Part shown: positions 23,324 to 32,467 of the stretch, one piece after another
How positions within the stretch are numbered: the first letter of the stretch is position 1
Layout: every line of letters starts with the position of its first letter
Source: an uncultured Ruminococcus sp.
GTDB lineage: Bacteria; Bacillota; Clostridia; Oscillospirales; Acutalibacteraceae
Length of the DNA: 46,697 nt
NCBI GenBank assembly: GCA_902765625.1
Contig: CACXAO010000017.1
Coordinates: forward strand, 1 to 46,697
Direction: 5' to 3'
Program-made: the position numbers and the translations under genes
The notes under the pieces: model-generated
Seen by the model: the letters and a program-made list of their open reading frames with translations, nothing else
The model's database searches: none
Told to the model about the DNA's origin: nothing

Positions 23324-25154
23324 GGCGCACACGGTCTGCATAATTATAATGTCGCTGATTTTTGCGGCGTTCGCGGCACGGCTTGCGGACTGGCAGCTCA
23401 TCCACGGCGAGGAATACCGAAGGCTCGCGGCGCGCGCGGACTCCGTCACCGTCACCACCGAGGCGGTGCGCGGCGAGATCATTGACAGAAACGGCGACGG
23501 CTTGGTTACAAACACCGCCTGCAAAAGAATCGTTCTCGAAAAATCAAAGCTCGGCGACGACCTGATTCTCGCGCTTATCGGGATTATCGAAAGCTGCGGC
23601 GACAAGTGGGCGGACGACCTGCCCGACGATTCCGAAGCCTGCATAAACAAACTCAAAAGCGAGTACCGCATTCCGGACGGCTACACCTCAAAGCAGCTGC
23701 GGCAGCTCGTTTCGGTTCACTTCGGCATGAACCAATCAGACGGCGATTTTTACACCCTCGCAAACGACGTAAGCGGCAAATGCGTGAGCGCGGTGAGCGA
23801 ACAGACTCAGGGTATCGACGGCGTTGAGGTGCAGACCTACCACGTACGCGCTGCGGTGCAGCCGAGCCTTGCGCCGCATATTCTCGGCTCGGTGGGCGCG
23901 ATTTCAGCCGAGGAGTACGACGCGCTCTCTGACAAAAACTACAAGCTGACCGACAGCATCGGCAAGTTCGGCATAGAAGCGGCTCTCGAGGACGAGCTTC
24001 GCGGAAAAAGCGGCAGGCGGATAATCTCGGGCAATTCGGATCCCGACGGCAGCTCTGAGGCGCGCCGCGGCAACACCGTACAACTGACCCTCGACAGCAG
24101 GCTTCAAAAAACCGCGGCGGACTCCCTCGCCGAAAACATCAAAGCTGCCAAAGCCGCCGGCGCGGACGACTGCGAATCGGGAGCCGCCGTCATGCTCGAT
24201 ATAAGCGACTTCTCGGTTCTGGCGGCGGCGAGCTGTCCGACCTACGACCTCAACCGCTACTCAAGCGACGGCGACTACTACATGAGCCTTGCCGAGAACG
24301 AAGCTGCGCCTATGTTCAACCGCGCGTGCTCGGGCAGCTTTGCGTGCGGCTCGGTTTTCAAGCCGTGCGTGGCGCTGGCGGCTCTCGAGGACGGCGTTAT
24401 CACTCCCGAGACCGAAATCTACTGCGCGCGCTGCTACGACTACTACCCCTCGAACGTCGTCGCCTGCATGCACTACCACGGAAACGAGAATCTTTTCACG
24501 GCGCTTGCGCACTCCTGCAACGTGTTTTTCGCTGAAACGGGCAGGCGGCTGGGCATCAAAAAGATGTCCGCGCTCGCCGAAAAGGCAGGCTTGGGCGAAT
24601 ACACGGGCATCGAAATCGAGGAGAGCCGGGGAGTTCTCGCCGGGCGCGACAGCGAAGAATGGACGGACGGCAACACGGTTCAGGCGGCAATCGGTCAGTC
24701 GGACAACGCGTTCACACCCGTGCAGCTCGCGACCTACACGGCGACCCTCGCGAACGGCGGCAGGCGGCTGAAAACCCACCTCGTCAGGCAAATCACCGAC
24801 TACAGCCGAACCGAAATAATCTACGAAGCAAAGCCCGAGACCGTGAGCGACCTCGGGGTGAAGCAGGAGTACCTCGACGACGTAAAAAAGGCGATGCTCG
24901 CGGTCACGGCAGACCCCGAAGGTACCGCCTACAGCGAATTTTACGACTATCCCGTCAAGGTCGGCGCAAAGACGGGCACCGCCGAAAACGCCGGAAGCGA
25001 CCACGCGGCGTTCATCTGCTTTGCGCCTTTTGAAAAGCCCGAGGTCGCGGTCTCGGTGATAATCGAGCACGGCGCGAACACAAAATTCGCCATGCGCACG
25101 GCAAAGGATATGCTCAGCGCATATTTTGAAAATTCACCCAAAACTAATAACTAA
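23313..25154 (+). CDS. penicillin-binding protein 2 (elongation transpeptidase)
   Basis: A 613-residue class B PBP that cross-links peptidoglycan during elongation. One N-terminal membrane anchor (about 7-25) is followed by the dimerisation/pedestal domain starting near VRGEIIDRNG. The transpeptidase has S347-xx-K350 in CGSVFKP, the SxN motif S401-C-N403, and K553-TGT. A cysteine-rich stretch CARCYDYY with another cysteine at about residue 385 lies between the first two motifs. The ribosome site CGGAGGA is good. The C-terminal residues KTNN and the stop are written by a short run of 7-bp ACTAATA units, so the end of the gene appears to be modified by the heptad repeat. It closes the mre operon. 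Confidence 0.94.
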   Translation: MKNKAHTVCIIIMSLIFAAFAARLADWQLIHGEEYRRLAARADSVTVTTEAVRGEIIDRNGDGLVTNTACKRIVLEKSKLGDDLILALIGIIESCGDKWADDLPDDSEACINKLKSEYRIPDGYTSKQLRQLVSVHFGMNQSDGDFYTLANDVSGKCVSAVSEQTQGIDGVEVQTYHVRAAVQPSLAPHILGSVGAISAEEYDALSDKNYKLTDSIGKFGIEAALEDELRGKSGRRIISGNSDPDGSSEARRGNTVQLTLDSRLQKTAADSLAENIKAAKAAGADDCESGAAVMLDISDFSVLAAASCPTYDLNRYSSDGDYYMSLAENEAAPMFNRACSGSFACGSVFKPCVALAALEDGVITPETEIYCARCYDYYPSNVVACMHYHGNENLFTALAHSCNVFFAETGRRLGIKKMSALAEKAGLGEYTGIEIEESRGVLAGRDSEEWTDGNTVQAAIGQSDNAFTPVQLATYTATLANGGRRLKTHLVRQITDYSRTEIIYEAKPETVSDLGVKQEYLDDVKKAMLAVTADPEGTAYSEFYDYPVKVGAKTGTAENAGSDHAAFICFAPFEKPEVAVSVIIEHGANTKFAMRTAKDMLSAYFENSPKTNN

Positions 25155-25163
25155 TAACTACGT
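25144..25163. repeat. short heptad run at the PBP2 stop codon
   Basis: ACTAATA-ACTAATA-ACTACG, about three 7-bp units of the same ACT-plus-four design as the larger arrays. It overlaps the last codons and stop of the PBP2 gene. Confidence 0.6.
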
Positions 25164-25239
25164 GAGTTTGCTCGGACTTATTAAGCACTATGCCCAAAAT
25201 AAATATTAAAAATTTGTTTGATAAAATCCTCCGCTTTTG

Positions 25240-25268
25240 TTGCTCTTTTGGAAATTTTGTGTTAGAAT
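25240..25268 (+). promoter_or_regulatory. promoter of the minD-like gene
   Basis: TTGCTC (25240-25245) and TAGAAT (25263-25268) have a 17-bp spacer, about 20 bp before the ATG. The gene is therefore probably transcribed apart from the mre operon. Confidence 0.55.
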
Positions 25269-25288
25269 AGACAAGAGGTATTGTAATT

Positions 25289-26035
25289 ATGAACAATGTA
25301 ATCGTTGTGGCGTCCGGCAAAGGCGGCACAGGTAAGTCAACCGTCTGCATTTGCCTCTCGGTTTCGCTTGTCAAACAGGGCAAAAGAGTGCTGCTGATCG
25401 ACTGCGACTGCGGTATGCGCGGACTTGACATTATGCTCGACATTGAGCAGGATATTCTTTTTGACGCGTCCGACGCCGTCTGCGGCAACTGCGGCTTCGG
25501 CGAGGCGGTCTACAAAAGTAAAAACAACGATAATCTCTTTTTGATGGCGGCTCCCTTTGACGCGGAGAACGAGCTCAGCCCCTCGGTTTTCCGTCAGCTG
25601 GTAGACGCGGTCAAGGGCGGCTTCGACTACGTGATTATCGATTCGCCCGCGGGCATCGGCTCAGGCTTCGTTACGGCTTCCGCTCCTGCCGACCGCGCGC
25701 TTATCGTTACCAACGCCGAACCCACCAGCGTCCGCGGTGCGGTCAAGGTGCGCAAGCGTCTTGAGGCTCTCGGAATCGGCGACGCGCGTCTTGTTATCAA
25801 CAGGTTCGACAAGCGCGTGTTCAAAAAGCTCGGGTTTTATTCCGACCTCGACGCGGTCATCGACGCGGCTCAGACTCAGCTCATTTCGCTCGTGCCGTTT
25901 GACATCAACATTTCGATCGTCATGCAAAAGGGCGCAGCAGGCGTTGAAAGCGGTTCCTCGTTCGCCCCGTTCGAAAGACTCGCCCGGCGCGTAGAGGGTG
26001 CGCCGTGTCCCCTTGTGCTCAAGGGTATGTTATGA
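25289..26035 (+). CDS. minD: MinD-like septum-site ATPase
   Basis: A 248-residue ParA/MinD-family ATPase. It has the deviant Walker A SGKGGTGKSTV with both lysines, switch I around DCDCGMRGLDIML, Walker B in VIIDSPAGIGSGF, and the late VINRFDK typical of MinD. In Clostridia this position carries minC-minD-minE followed by rodA and mgsA. Here minC, minE and rodA are not present within the window. Canonical MinD ends in an amphipathic membrane-targeting helix; this one ends in APCPLVLKGML without an evident helix, so membrane binding may differ. It may still place the division site by another route, or may be in decay. Other ParA-type roles are possible. Confidence 0.82.
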   Translation: MNNVIVVASGKGGTGKSTVCICLSVSLVKQGKRVLLIDCDCGMRGLDIMLDIEQDILFDASDAVCGNCGFGEAVYKSKNNDNLFLMAAPFDAENELSPSVFRQLVDAVKGGFDYVIIDSPAGIGSGFVTASAPADRALIVTNAEPTSVRGAVKVRKRLEALGIGDARLVINRFDKRVFKKLGFYSDLDAVIDAAQTQLISLVPFDINISIVMQKGAAGVESGSSFAPFERLARRVEGAPCPLVLKGML

Positions 26036-26089
26036 TTTTATGATTTAGATAATTTGAGATAATTCTGTAGTGTTTGGAGGATTTTGGAT

Positions 26090-26485
26090 ATGAATATTGC
26101 GCTTATCGCTCACGATGAAAAGAAAGAATTAATGGTGCAGTTCTGCATCGCGTACTGCGGCACGCTCAGCCGCAACAACCTTTGCGCCACCGGCACAACG
26201 GGTAAAATGGTATCCGAAGCAACCGGCCTGTCGATCCAAAAGTTCCTCGCCGGCTCTCAGGGAGGCAGCCAGCAGATCGCCGCGCGCATCGCGTGCAACG
26301 AGGTCGATATGCTCCTCTTCTTCCGCGATCCGCTCAGCCCCAAGCCCAACGAGCCTAACGATATGAATATGCTCAGACTCTGCGATATGCACAACGTGCC
26401 CGTCGCAACCAATATCGCCACCGCCGAGGTGCTTATCCACGGCCTTGAGCGCGGCGATCTCGACTGGAGAAACATCCTCAAGTAA
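26090..26485 (+). CDS. mgsA: methylglyoxal synthase homologue lacking catalytic residues
   Basis: A 131-residue protein of the MgsA fold. Family members convert dihydroxyacetone phosphate to methylglyoxal and phosphate. It aligns with the E. coli enzyme (recalled sequence) without gaps at a constant offset of 11. The substrate-phosphate motifs are kept: IAHDEKK (H8, D9, K12) and CATGTTGK (T34-T37). D80 in FFRDPL is also kept. However, the catalytic base D71 is S60 (GGSQQ instead of GGDQQ), H98 is N87 and D101 is N90. Normal catalysis is therefore unlikely. The ATG at 26090 follows GGAGG by 9 bases. Position after minD is the usual place of mgsA in Clostridia, so this is the orthologue, not a paralogue from elsewhere. 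Confidence 0.88.
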   Translation: MNIALIAHDEKKELMVQFCIAYCGTLSRNNLCATGTTGKMVSEATGLSIQKFLAGSQGGSQQIAARIACNEVDMLLFFRDPLSPKPNEPNDMNMLRLCDMHNVPVATNIATAEVLIHGLERGDLDWRNILK

Positions 26486-26508
26486 GCGCGGCACTGCGCT
26501 CTTTTCGG
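26485..26508 (+). terminator. weak terminator-like hairpin after mgsA
   Basis: AGCGC-GGCACT-GCGCT followed by CTTTTC, starting at the mgsA stop codon. The stem is only 5 bp, so termination may be partial. Confidence 0.35.
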
Positions 26509-26509
26509 C

Positions 26510-26640
26510 ATGCGCAAACGCATTGCCTTGCAAATCAAAACGGTTAATTCAGCGTCGGGCGGCGTAATGTCGCCCGATACTTATGTATATGGGAAATTTG
26601 CAGCGGCGCACGGTGGTGCGCCCTTTGCAGGTTATATGGA
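26510..26640 (+). other. structured leader before hisS (three hairpins)
   Basis: Three adjacent hairpins are visible: GGCATGCG/CGCATTGCC near 26508, TCGGGCG/CGCCCGA near 26555, and GGCGCAC-GGTG-GTGCGCC near 26605. No T-box signature sequence and no run of histidine codons is present, so this is not a recognised attenuator. It may influence hisS expression. Confidence 0.3.
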
Positions 26641-26648
26641 GGTATATC

Positions 26649-27944
26649 ATGGCATTAATCACGAAGAAAATCAAGGGCACCGAGGACGTGCTGCCCCGTC
26701 AGAGCTACCGCTGGCAGTTCATCGAGGGCGTCATGCGCGAGGAGGCGAAGGCATACGGCTTCAAGGAGATCCGCACGCCTGTCTTTGAGCACACAGAGCT
26801 CTTCGCGCGCGGCGTGGGTCAGACGACCGACGTCGTTCAGAAGGAGATGTACACCTTCGACACAAAGGGCGGCGAGAGCGTTACCCTGCGTCCCGAAGGT
26901 ACCGCGGGCGCGGCGAGAGCGGTGCTTGAGCACAACCTCGAAAACGAGGGTCTGCCGATAAAGGCGAGCTACTTCGTTTCCTGCTACCGCTACGAGAAGC
27001 CGCAGGCAGGCAGACTCAGAGAGTTCCACCAGTTCGGTCTTGAGGAGTACGGCACGCAGTCTCCCGTTGCCGACGCGGAGCTTATCTGCGCGGCGCAGTC
27101 GATTCTCGACAGACTCGGTCTTGACAAGGTAAGGCTTGAGATAAACTCCATCGGCTGTCCCGAATGCCGCGCAAAGTACAATCAGGCGCTGCGCGACTAC
27201 TTCGGCGGCTACCGCGGGCAGCTCTGCACCACCTGCCTGAGCCGTCTTGAGAAGAATCCCATGCGTCTGCTCGACTGCAAAAGTCCCGAGGACAAGGCAA
27301 TCGCAAAGGACGCTCCCAAAATCACCGACTACCTCTGCGAGGAGTGCGAGGCGCACTTTGCTGAGGTTCAGAAATATCTCGGCTGCGCAGGCGTTGAATA
27401 CACCGTCAACCCCACAATCGTGCGCGGTCTCGACTACTACACCAAGACCGTCTTTGAGTTCGTCACCGACTGCATAGGCGCACAGGGCACCGTCTGCGGC
27501 GGCGGCAGATACGACGGACTTATGGAGGAGCTCGGCGGAAAGCACACTCCGTCGCTCGGCTTCGCGATGGGACTTGAGCGCCTGATGATGGTCATGGACG
27601 CTCAGGGAATCGAGATCCCCGACACAAGCTCCTGCGCTCTCTACATCGCCACGATGGGCGACGAAGCAAAGGCTAAGGCGTTTGAGCTGCTCAAGCGCGT
27701 CCGCGAGTGCGGTCTGACCGCCGAGACCGACGTTGTAGGCAGAGGTCTCCGCGCCCAGATGAAGTATGCCGACAAGATCGGCGCGCGTTACTCGATGGTG
27801 CTCGGCGACAACGAGATCGCCGAAAACAAGGCTAAGGTCAAGAACATGGAGAGCGGCGAGCAAACAGAGCTTGCGCTCGACGAAAGCTTTGCCGAGAAAT
27901 TCTCGGTGCTGCAATTGGCAAGCGACAAGGCGTTTGGAATTTAA
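26649..27944 (+). CDS. hisS: histidyl-tRNA synthetase
   Basis: Class II synthetase that charges tRNA-His; 431 residues, typical length. Visible features are KIKGTEDVLPRQ at the N-terminus, motif 1 (FKEIRTPVFEHTELF), motif 2 (YRYEKPQAGRLREFHQFG), the HisA signature RGLDYYTKTVFEF near residue 258, motif 3 (LGFAMGLERLMM) and a C-terminal anticodon-binding domain. The ATG at 26649 follows TGGAGG; an upstream in-frame opening at 26583 lacks a site. aspS follows 36 bp downstream, the usual hisS-aspS pair of Firmicutes. Confidence 0.97.
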   Translation: MALITKKIKGTEDVLPRQSYRWQFIEGVMREEAKAYGFKEIRTPVFEHTELFARGVGQTTDVVQKEMYTFDTKGGESVTLRPEGTAGAARAVLEHNLENEGLPIKASYFVSCYRYEKPQAGRLREFHQFGLEEYGTQSPVADAELICAAQSILDRLGLDKVRLEINSIGCPECRAKYNQALRDYFGGYRGQLCTTCLSRLEKNPMRLLDCKSPEDKAIAKDAPKITDYLCEECEAHFAEVQKYLGCAGVEYTVNPTIVRGLDYYTKTVFEFVTDCIGAQGTVCGGGRYDGLMEELGGKHTPSLGFAMGLERLMMVMDAQGIEIPDTSSCALYIATMGDEAKAKAFELLKRVRECGLTAETDVVGRGLRAQMKYADKIGARYSMVLGDNEIAENKAKVKNMESGEQTELALDESFAEKFSVLQLASDKAFGI

Positions 27945-27980
27945 ACCGCGCCTTTTAACAATCTACGGAGGAATAATAAC

Positions 27981-29750
<1,770 letters not shown>

Positions 29751-29751
29751 G

Positions 29752-29921
29752 ATATGAGAGCGGAGAGTTAAGTGAACGGCGGGCGCTGCCCACACCCGAT
29801 TTATATTGTTTTACGGTCACGCGCAATATTGATTCAGTCGGGCGCCGATTTTTCCAAAACACCGCGCTTTCCGCACGACCTTCACTCCACTCTTAACTCT
29901 TAACTCTGAACTCTGACTAAC
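29752..29921. repeat. palindromic element with heptad arms, family B copy 3 (inverted)
   Basis: Inverted ACTCTTA-type heptad arms flank a core bounded by GTGAA and TTCAC. Read on the minus strand, the core matches the copy at 8090-8283 over most of its length, including CGCCCGACTGAAT and the conserved AATATAAATCGGGTGTGGGC block. It lies between aspS and the zinc-ribbon gene. Confidence 0.85.
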
Positions 29922-29937
29922 GAAAGGACGTGTTCAA

Positions 29938-30720
29938 ATGGGCTGGGCTAGTATTATTGTGCCGCTCGCTATAATCGCGGCGCTCGCAGTTACCGTTCTG
30001 GTAATTTTTCTGTACATAAAATACCGCCTGCAAAGGTTCTCCAAGGAGGCATTCGGCACCAAGGATTTTGCCAAGGCGATGAAGGATATCGAGCGGTCAA
30101 CCGAGTCCGCACGTTCGGTTCACGGCATGACCGACATCTACCTGCCGCTGATTCAGAAGGACTTTCCCGATTTCGACTACGACGTATTCAAGGGCAGGGT
30201 CGAGGGCGTGCTCAAGAGCTACTTTGCCGCCATCACCGCGAAGGACGACGGTCTGCTCTCGCCGGACTGCTCGCAGTCGATCCGCAACACGGTTATCGGT
30301 CTGATACACGAGCTTGAGGCTAAGGACTACGTTCACGAGCACCGCGAGGTAACTGTTCATCAGATGGAAATCGCGCGTTACCTCAAGAACGGCCCCACCG
30401 TGACGATACTGTTCAACGCCGCCGTCGGAATGTACGACTACGTTACCGACGCAAACGGCAAGGTGGTTATGGGCAACAGCGAGAAGAAGTCGCAGAAGCT
30501 CTTTGACGTGGCTCTCGTTTACGCGCAGGATCCCGACAAGATGAGCGTTTCGTCGATGACCACCGCTATGGGCGTTAACTGCCCGAACTGCGGCGCGCCG
30601 ATCACGAACCTCGGTCAGAAATACTGCAACTACTGCGGCACCGGTATCCGCGAAATCAACGTCCGCTCGTGGAGCTTTGAGTACATTCAGGAAAACAAGA
30701 CCACCAGCTCGCCGTACTGA
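29938..30720 (+). CDS. Tim44-like membrane protein with C-terminal zinc ribbon
   Basis: A 260-residue protein. One N-terminal membrane segment (about 5-27) is followed by a soluble Tim44-like domain (about 50-200), recognised by the pattern YLPLIQKDFPDFDYDVFKGR and a long helix-sheet region. A zinc ribbon with CPNC and CNYC pairs lies near residues 215-235, and a short tail ends the protein. Tim44-like domains bind lipids or membrane proteins. The gene starts after a palindromic repeat with its own ribosome site (AAAGGA). It heads a group with an SPFH-type protein, another zinc-ribbon membrane protein and a TPM protein, suggesting a shared envelope-stress role. No specific function is known to me. 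Confidence 0.7.
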   Translation: MGWASIIVPLAIIAALAVTVLVIFLYIKYRLQRFSKEAFGTKDFAKAMKDIERSTESARSVHGMTDIYLPLIQKDFPDFDYDVFKGRVEGVLKSYFAAITAKDDGLLSPDCSQSIRNTVIGLIHELEAKDYVHEHREVTVHQMEIARYLKNGPTVTILFNAAVGMYDYVTDANGKVVMGNSEKKSQKLFDVALVYAQDPDKMSVSSMTTAMGVNCPNCGAPITNLGQKYCNYCGTGIREINVRSWSFEYIQENKTTSSPY

Positions 30721-30782
30721 TGAGCCGGCAGCTAACTGCGGTGACTGCCAGATAAATACAAATCGGAGCGAAGCGACCCTTC

Positions 30783-31024
30783 ACTACCAACTACCAACCA
30801 CCAACTACCAACTACCAACTACCAACTACCAACCACCAACTGTCAACCACCAACTACCAACTACCAACCACCAACTACCAACCACCAACTACCAACCACC
30901 AACCACCAACTACCAACTACCAACTGCCAACTACCAACTGCCAACTACCAACTACCAACTACCAACCACCAACTACCAACCACCAACTACCAACCACCAA
31001 CCACCAACTACCAACTACCAACTA
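30783..31024. repeat. 34-copy heptad tandem array (ACTACCA type)
   Basis: It contains 34 consecutive 7-bp units, almost all ACTACCA or ACCACCA with a few ACTGCCA or ACTGTCA, and no insertion or deletion breaks the register. It begins directly after a TTCACT, the same junction seen at the core-arm border of the family B elements. It ends 10 bp before the -35 box of the ydjI-like promoter. One frame reads through as repeated TTNYQLP, but no gene is supported. Confidence 0.95.
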
Positions 31025-31033
31025 ATTTTCCTC

Positions 31034-31062
31034 TTGCAATTTAAAGCAATATATATTAAACT
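31034..31062 (+). promoter_or_regulatory. promoter of the ydjI-like operon
   Basis: TTGCAA (31034-31039) and TAAACT (31057-31062) have a 17-bp spacer. It lies immediately downstream of the heptad array, so array length could affect upstream contacts. Confidence 0.5.
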
Positions 31063-31116
31063 ATAGATAATGGGAGAATATTTTTCTCTAATCTGTTATA
31101 AAAAGGAGTTTTTACT

Positions 31117-32382
31117 ATGGGTATTATCAGAGCTGCCGTAAACGCGGTAACAGGCGCGCTTGCCGATACATGGCTCGAAGTCATTGAATCCTCCCCTATG
31201 GGCAAAAATGACGTTATCGTTCCCGGTCAGGCTGTTGACCAGAGAGGCAGAAGCCAGAACAAAAAGGGCGGCGAAAACCTCGTTTCAAACGGCTCTATTA
31301 TTCATGTTTTAGACAACCAGATGATGATTCTTGTCGACGGCGGCAAGATCGTCGACTATTCGGCTACTCCGGGCTACTTCAAGGTAGAGAACAGCTCTCT
31401 GCCCTCACTCTTTAACGGTCAGCTCAAGGAGAACATCAAGGAGAGCTTCGCCCGTATCAAGTACGCAGGTATCTCCTCAACCTCTCAGCGCGTATTCTTC
31501 ATCAACCTTCAGGAGATCAGAGACCTGCAGTTCGGCACTCAGAATCCCGTTCAGTATTTCGACGAGTTCTACGAGGCAGAGCTTTTCATGCGTCTGCACG
31601 GCACCTTCTCGGTAAAGATCACCGACCCGTTCAAGTTCTACATGGAGGTCATCCCGAAGGAAGTAATCACCAACAACCAGAGCTACGCCTTCAACCGCCA
31701 GAACATGCAGCAGTTCTACGACGAGTTCGTAGCGGCTCTGAGCGCGGCGTTCAACCAGTATTCAGCCGACGGCAACCGCATCAGCCACATCACCTCCAAG
31801 AGCATGGAGATGGCTAAGTACATGCAGAACGTTCTCGACGCCGACTGGACAGAGCTCCGCGGTCTTGAGATCGTCAGAGTCGCAATACAGAATCCCGCTT
31901 ACGACGACGCAAGCCAGAAAATCGTCAACGAGCGCAGCAAGATGGCTTCTCAGGTCAGCTACCTCAAGGACGCTGCAAACCAGCAGGCGTTCATGGCGAA
32001 GTCTGTCGGCGAGGGCATCAGCTCCGCAGGCAAGAACGCAGGCGGCGCGGCAGTAGGCTTCATGGGCATGAACATGGCTCAGAACATGGGCGCAGGCGTA
32101 ATGGGCAGCTATATGCAGAATCCCCAGTACGGTCAGGCTCCCCAGCAGCAGTACGGTCAGGCTCCTCAGCAGCAGTACGGTCAGGCACCCCAGCAGCAGC
32201 CTCCGCAGGCTCCCCAGCAGGGCGGATGGACATGCGAATGCGGCGCTGTAAACAACGGCAAGTTCTGCATGGAGTGCGGCAAACCCAGACCCGAGGCTCC
32301 CAAAAAGCGCTTCTGCACCAACTGCGGCGCAGAGCTGAATCCCAACGCCAAGTTCTGTCCCGAATGCGGCAGCAAGCAGTAA
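31117..32382 (+). CDS. SPFH-family (YdjI-like, 'virion core') protein with zinc ribbons
   Basis: A 421-residue protein related to B. subtilis YdjI. An N-terminal amphipathic stretch (GIIRAAVNAVTGALADTW) is followed by an SPFH/band-7 domain (about 30-260), which assembles into membrane-associated oligomers. A Gly/Ala/Met linker (about 290-330) and a Gln-Pro-rich tract made of three QYGQAPQQ units come next. Two zinc ribbons close the protein: CEC/CMEC and CTNC/CPEC. The ribosome site AAAAGGAG is strong. It is followed by YdjG-like and YdjH-like genes; in B. subtilis these localise YdjI and the stress protein PspA to the membrane. No PspA gene is in this cluster. Confidence 0.85.
   Translation: MGIIRAAVNAVTGALADTWLEVIESSPMGKNDVIVPGQAVDQRGRSQNKKGGENLVSNGSIIHVLDNQMMILVDGGKIVDYSATPGYFKVENSSLPSLFNGQLKENIKESFARIKYAGISSTSQRVFFINLQEIRDLQFGTQNPVQYFDEFYEAELFMRLHGTFSVKITDPFKFYMEVIPKEVITNNQSYAFNRQNMQQFYDEFVAALSAAFNQYSADGNRISHITSKSMEMAKYMQNVLDADWTELRGLEIVRVAIQNPAYDDASQKIVNERSKMASQVSYLKDAANQQAFMAKSVGEGISSAGKNAGGAAVGFMGMNMAQNMGAGVMGSYMQNPQYGQAPQQQYGQAPQQQYGQAPQQQPPQAPQQGGWTCECGAVNNGKFCMECGKPRPEAPKKRFCTNCGAELNPNAKFCPECGSKQ
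32125..32196 (+). repeat. 24-bp tandem repeat inside the ydjI-like gene, three copies
   Basis: Three in-frame 24-bp units beginning CAGTACGGTCAGGC encode QYGQAPQQ three times. The copies differ at only a few third positions, suggesting recent expansion and possible length variation between strains. Confidence 0.9.
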
Positions 32383-32412
32383 ACGGCAAAGCATACTATA
32401 AATAAACAACTC

Positions 32413-32445
32413 AACCGGGCGGCAAACTCAAAACGCCGCCCGGTT
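32413..32445 (+). repeat. strong 11-bp hairpin between ydjI-like and ydjG-like genes
   Basis: AACCGGGCGGC pairs perfectly with GCCGCCCGGTT across an 11-nt loop. No U-run follows, so it is not a standard terminator. It may stabilise the upstream message or act as a processing site. Confidence 0.7.
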
Positions 32446-32467
32446 ACACATAAACGGAGAAACATCT

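Noticed and set aside
30783-31024. Possible CRISPR array
   Set aside because: The unit is 7 bp with no separate spacers, and no cas genes are nearby.
30677-31066. 129-residue ORF with TTNYQLP repeats
   Set aside because: It is a read-through of the 7-bp tandem array, overlaps the end of the previous gene and has no ribosome site. Any heptad array free of stops gives such a pattern.
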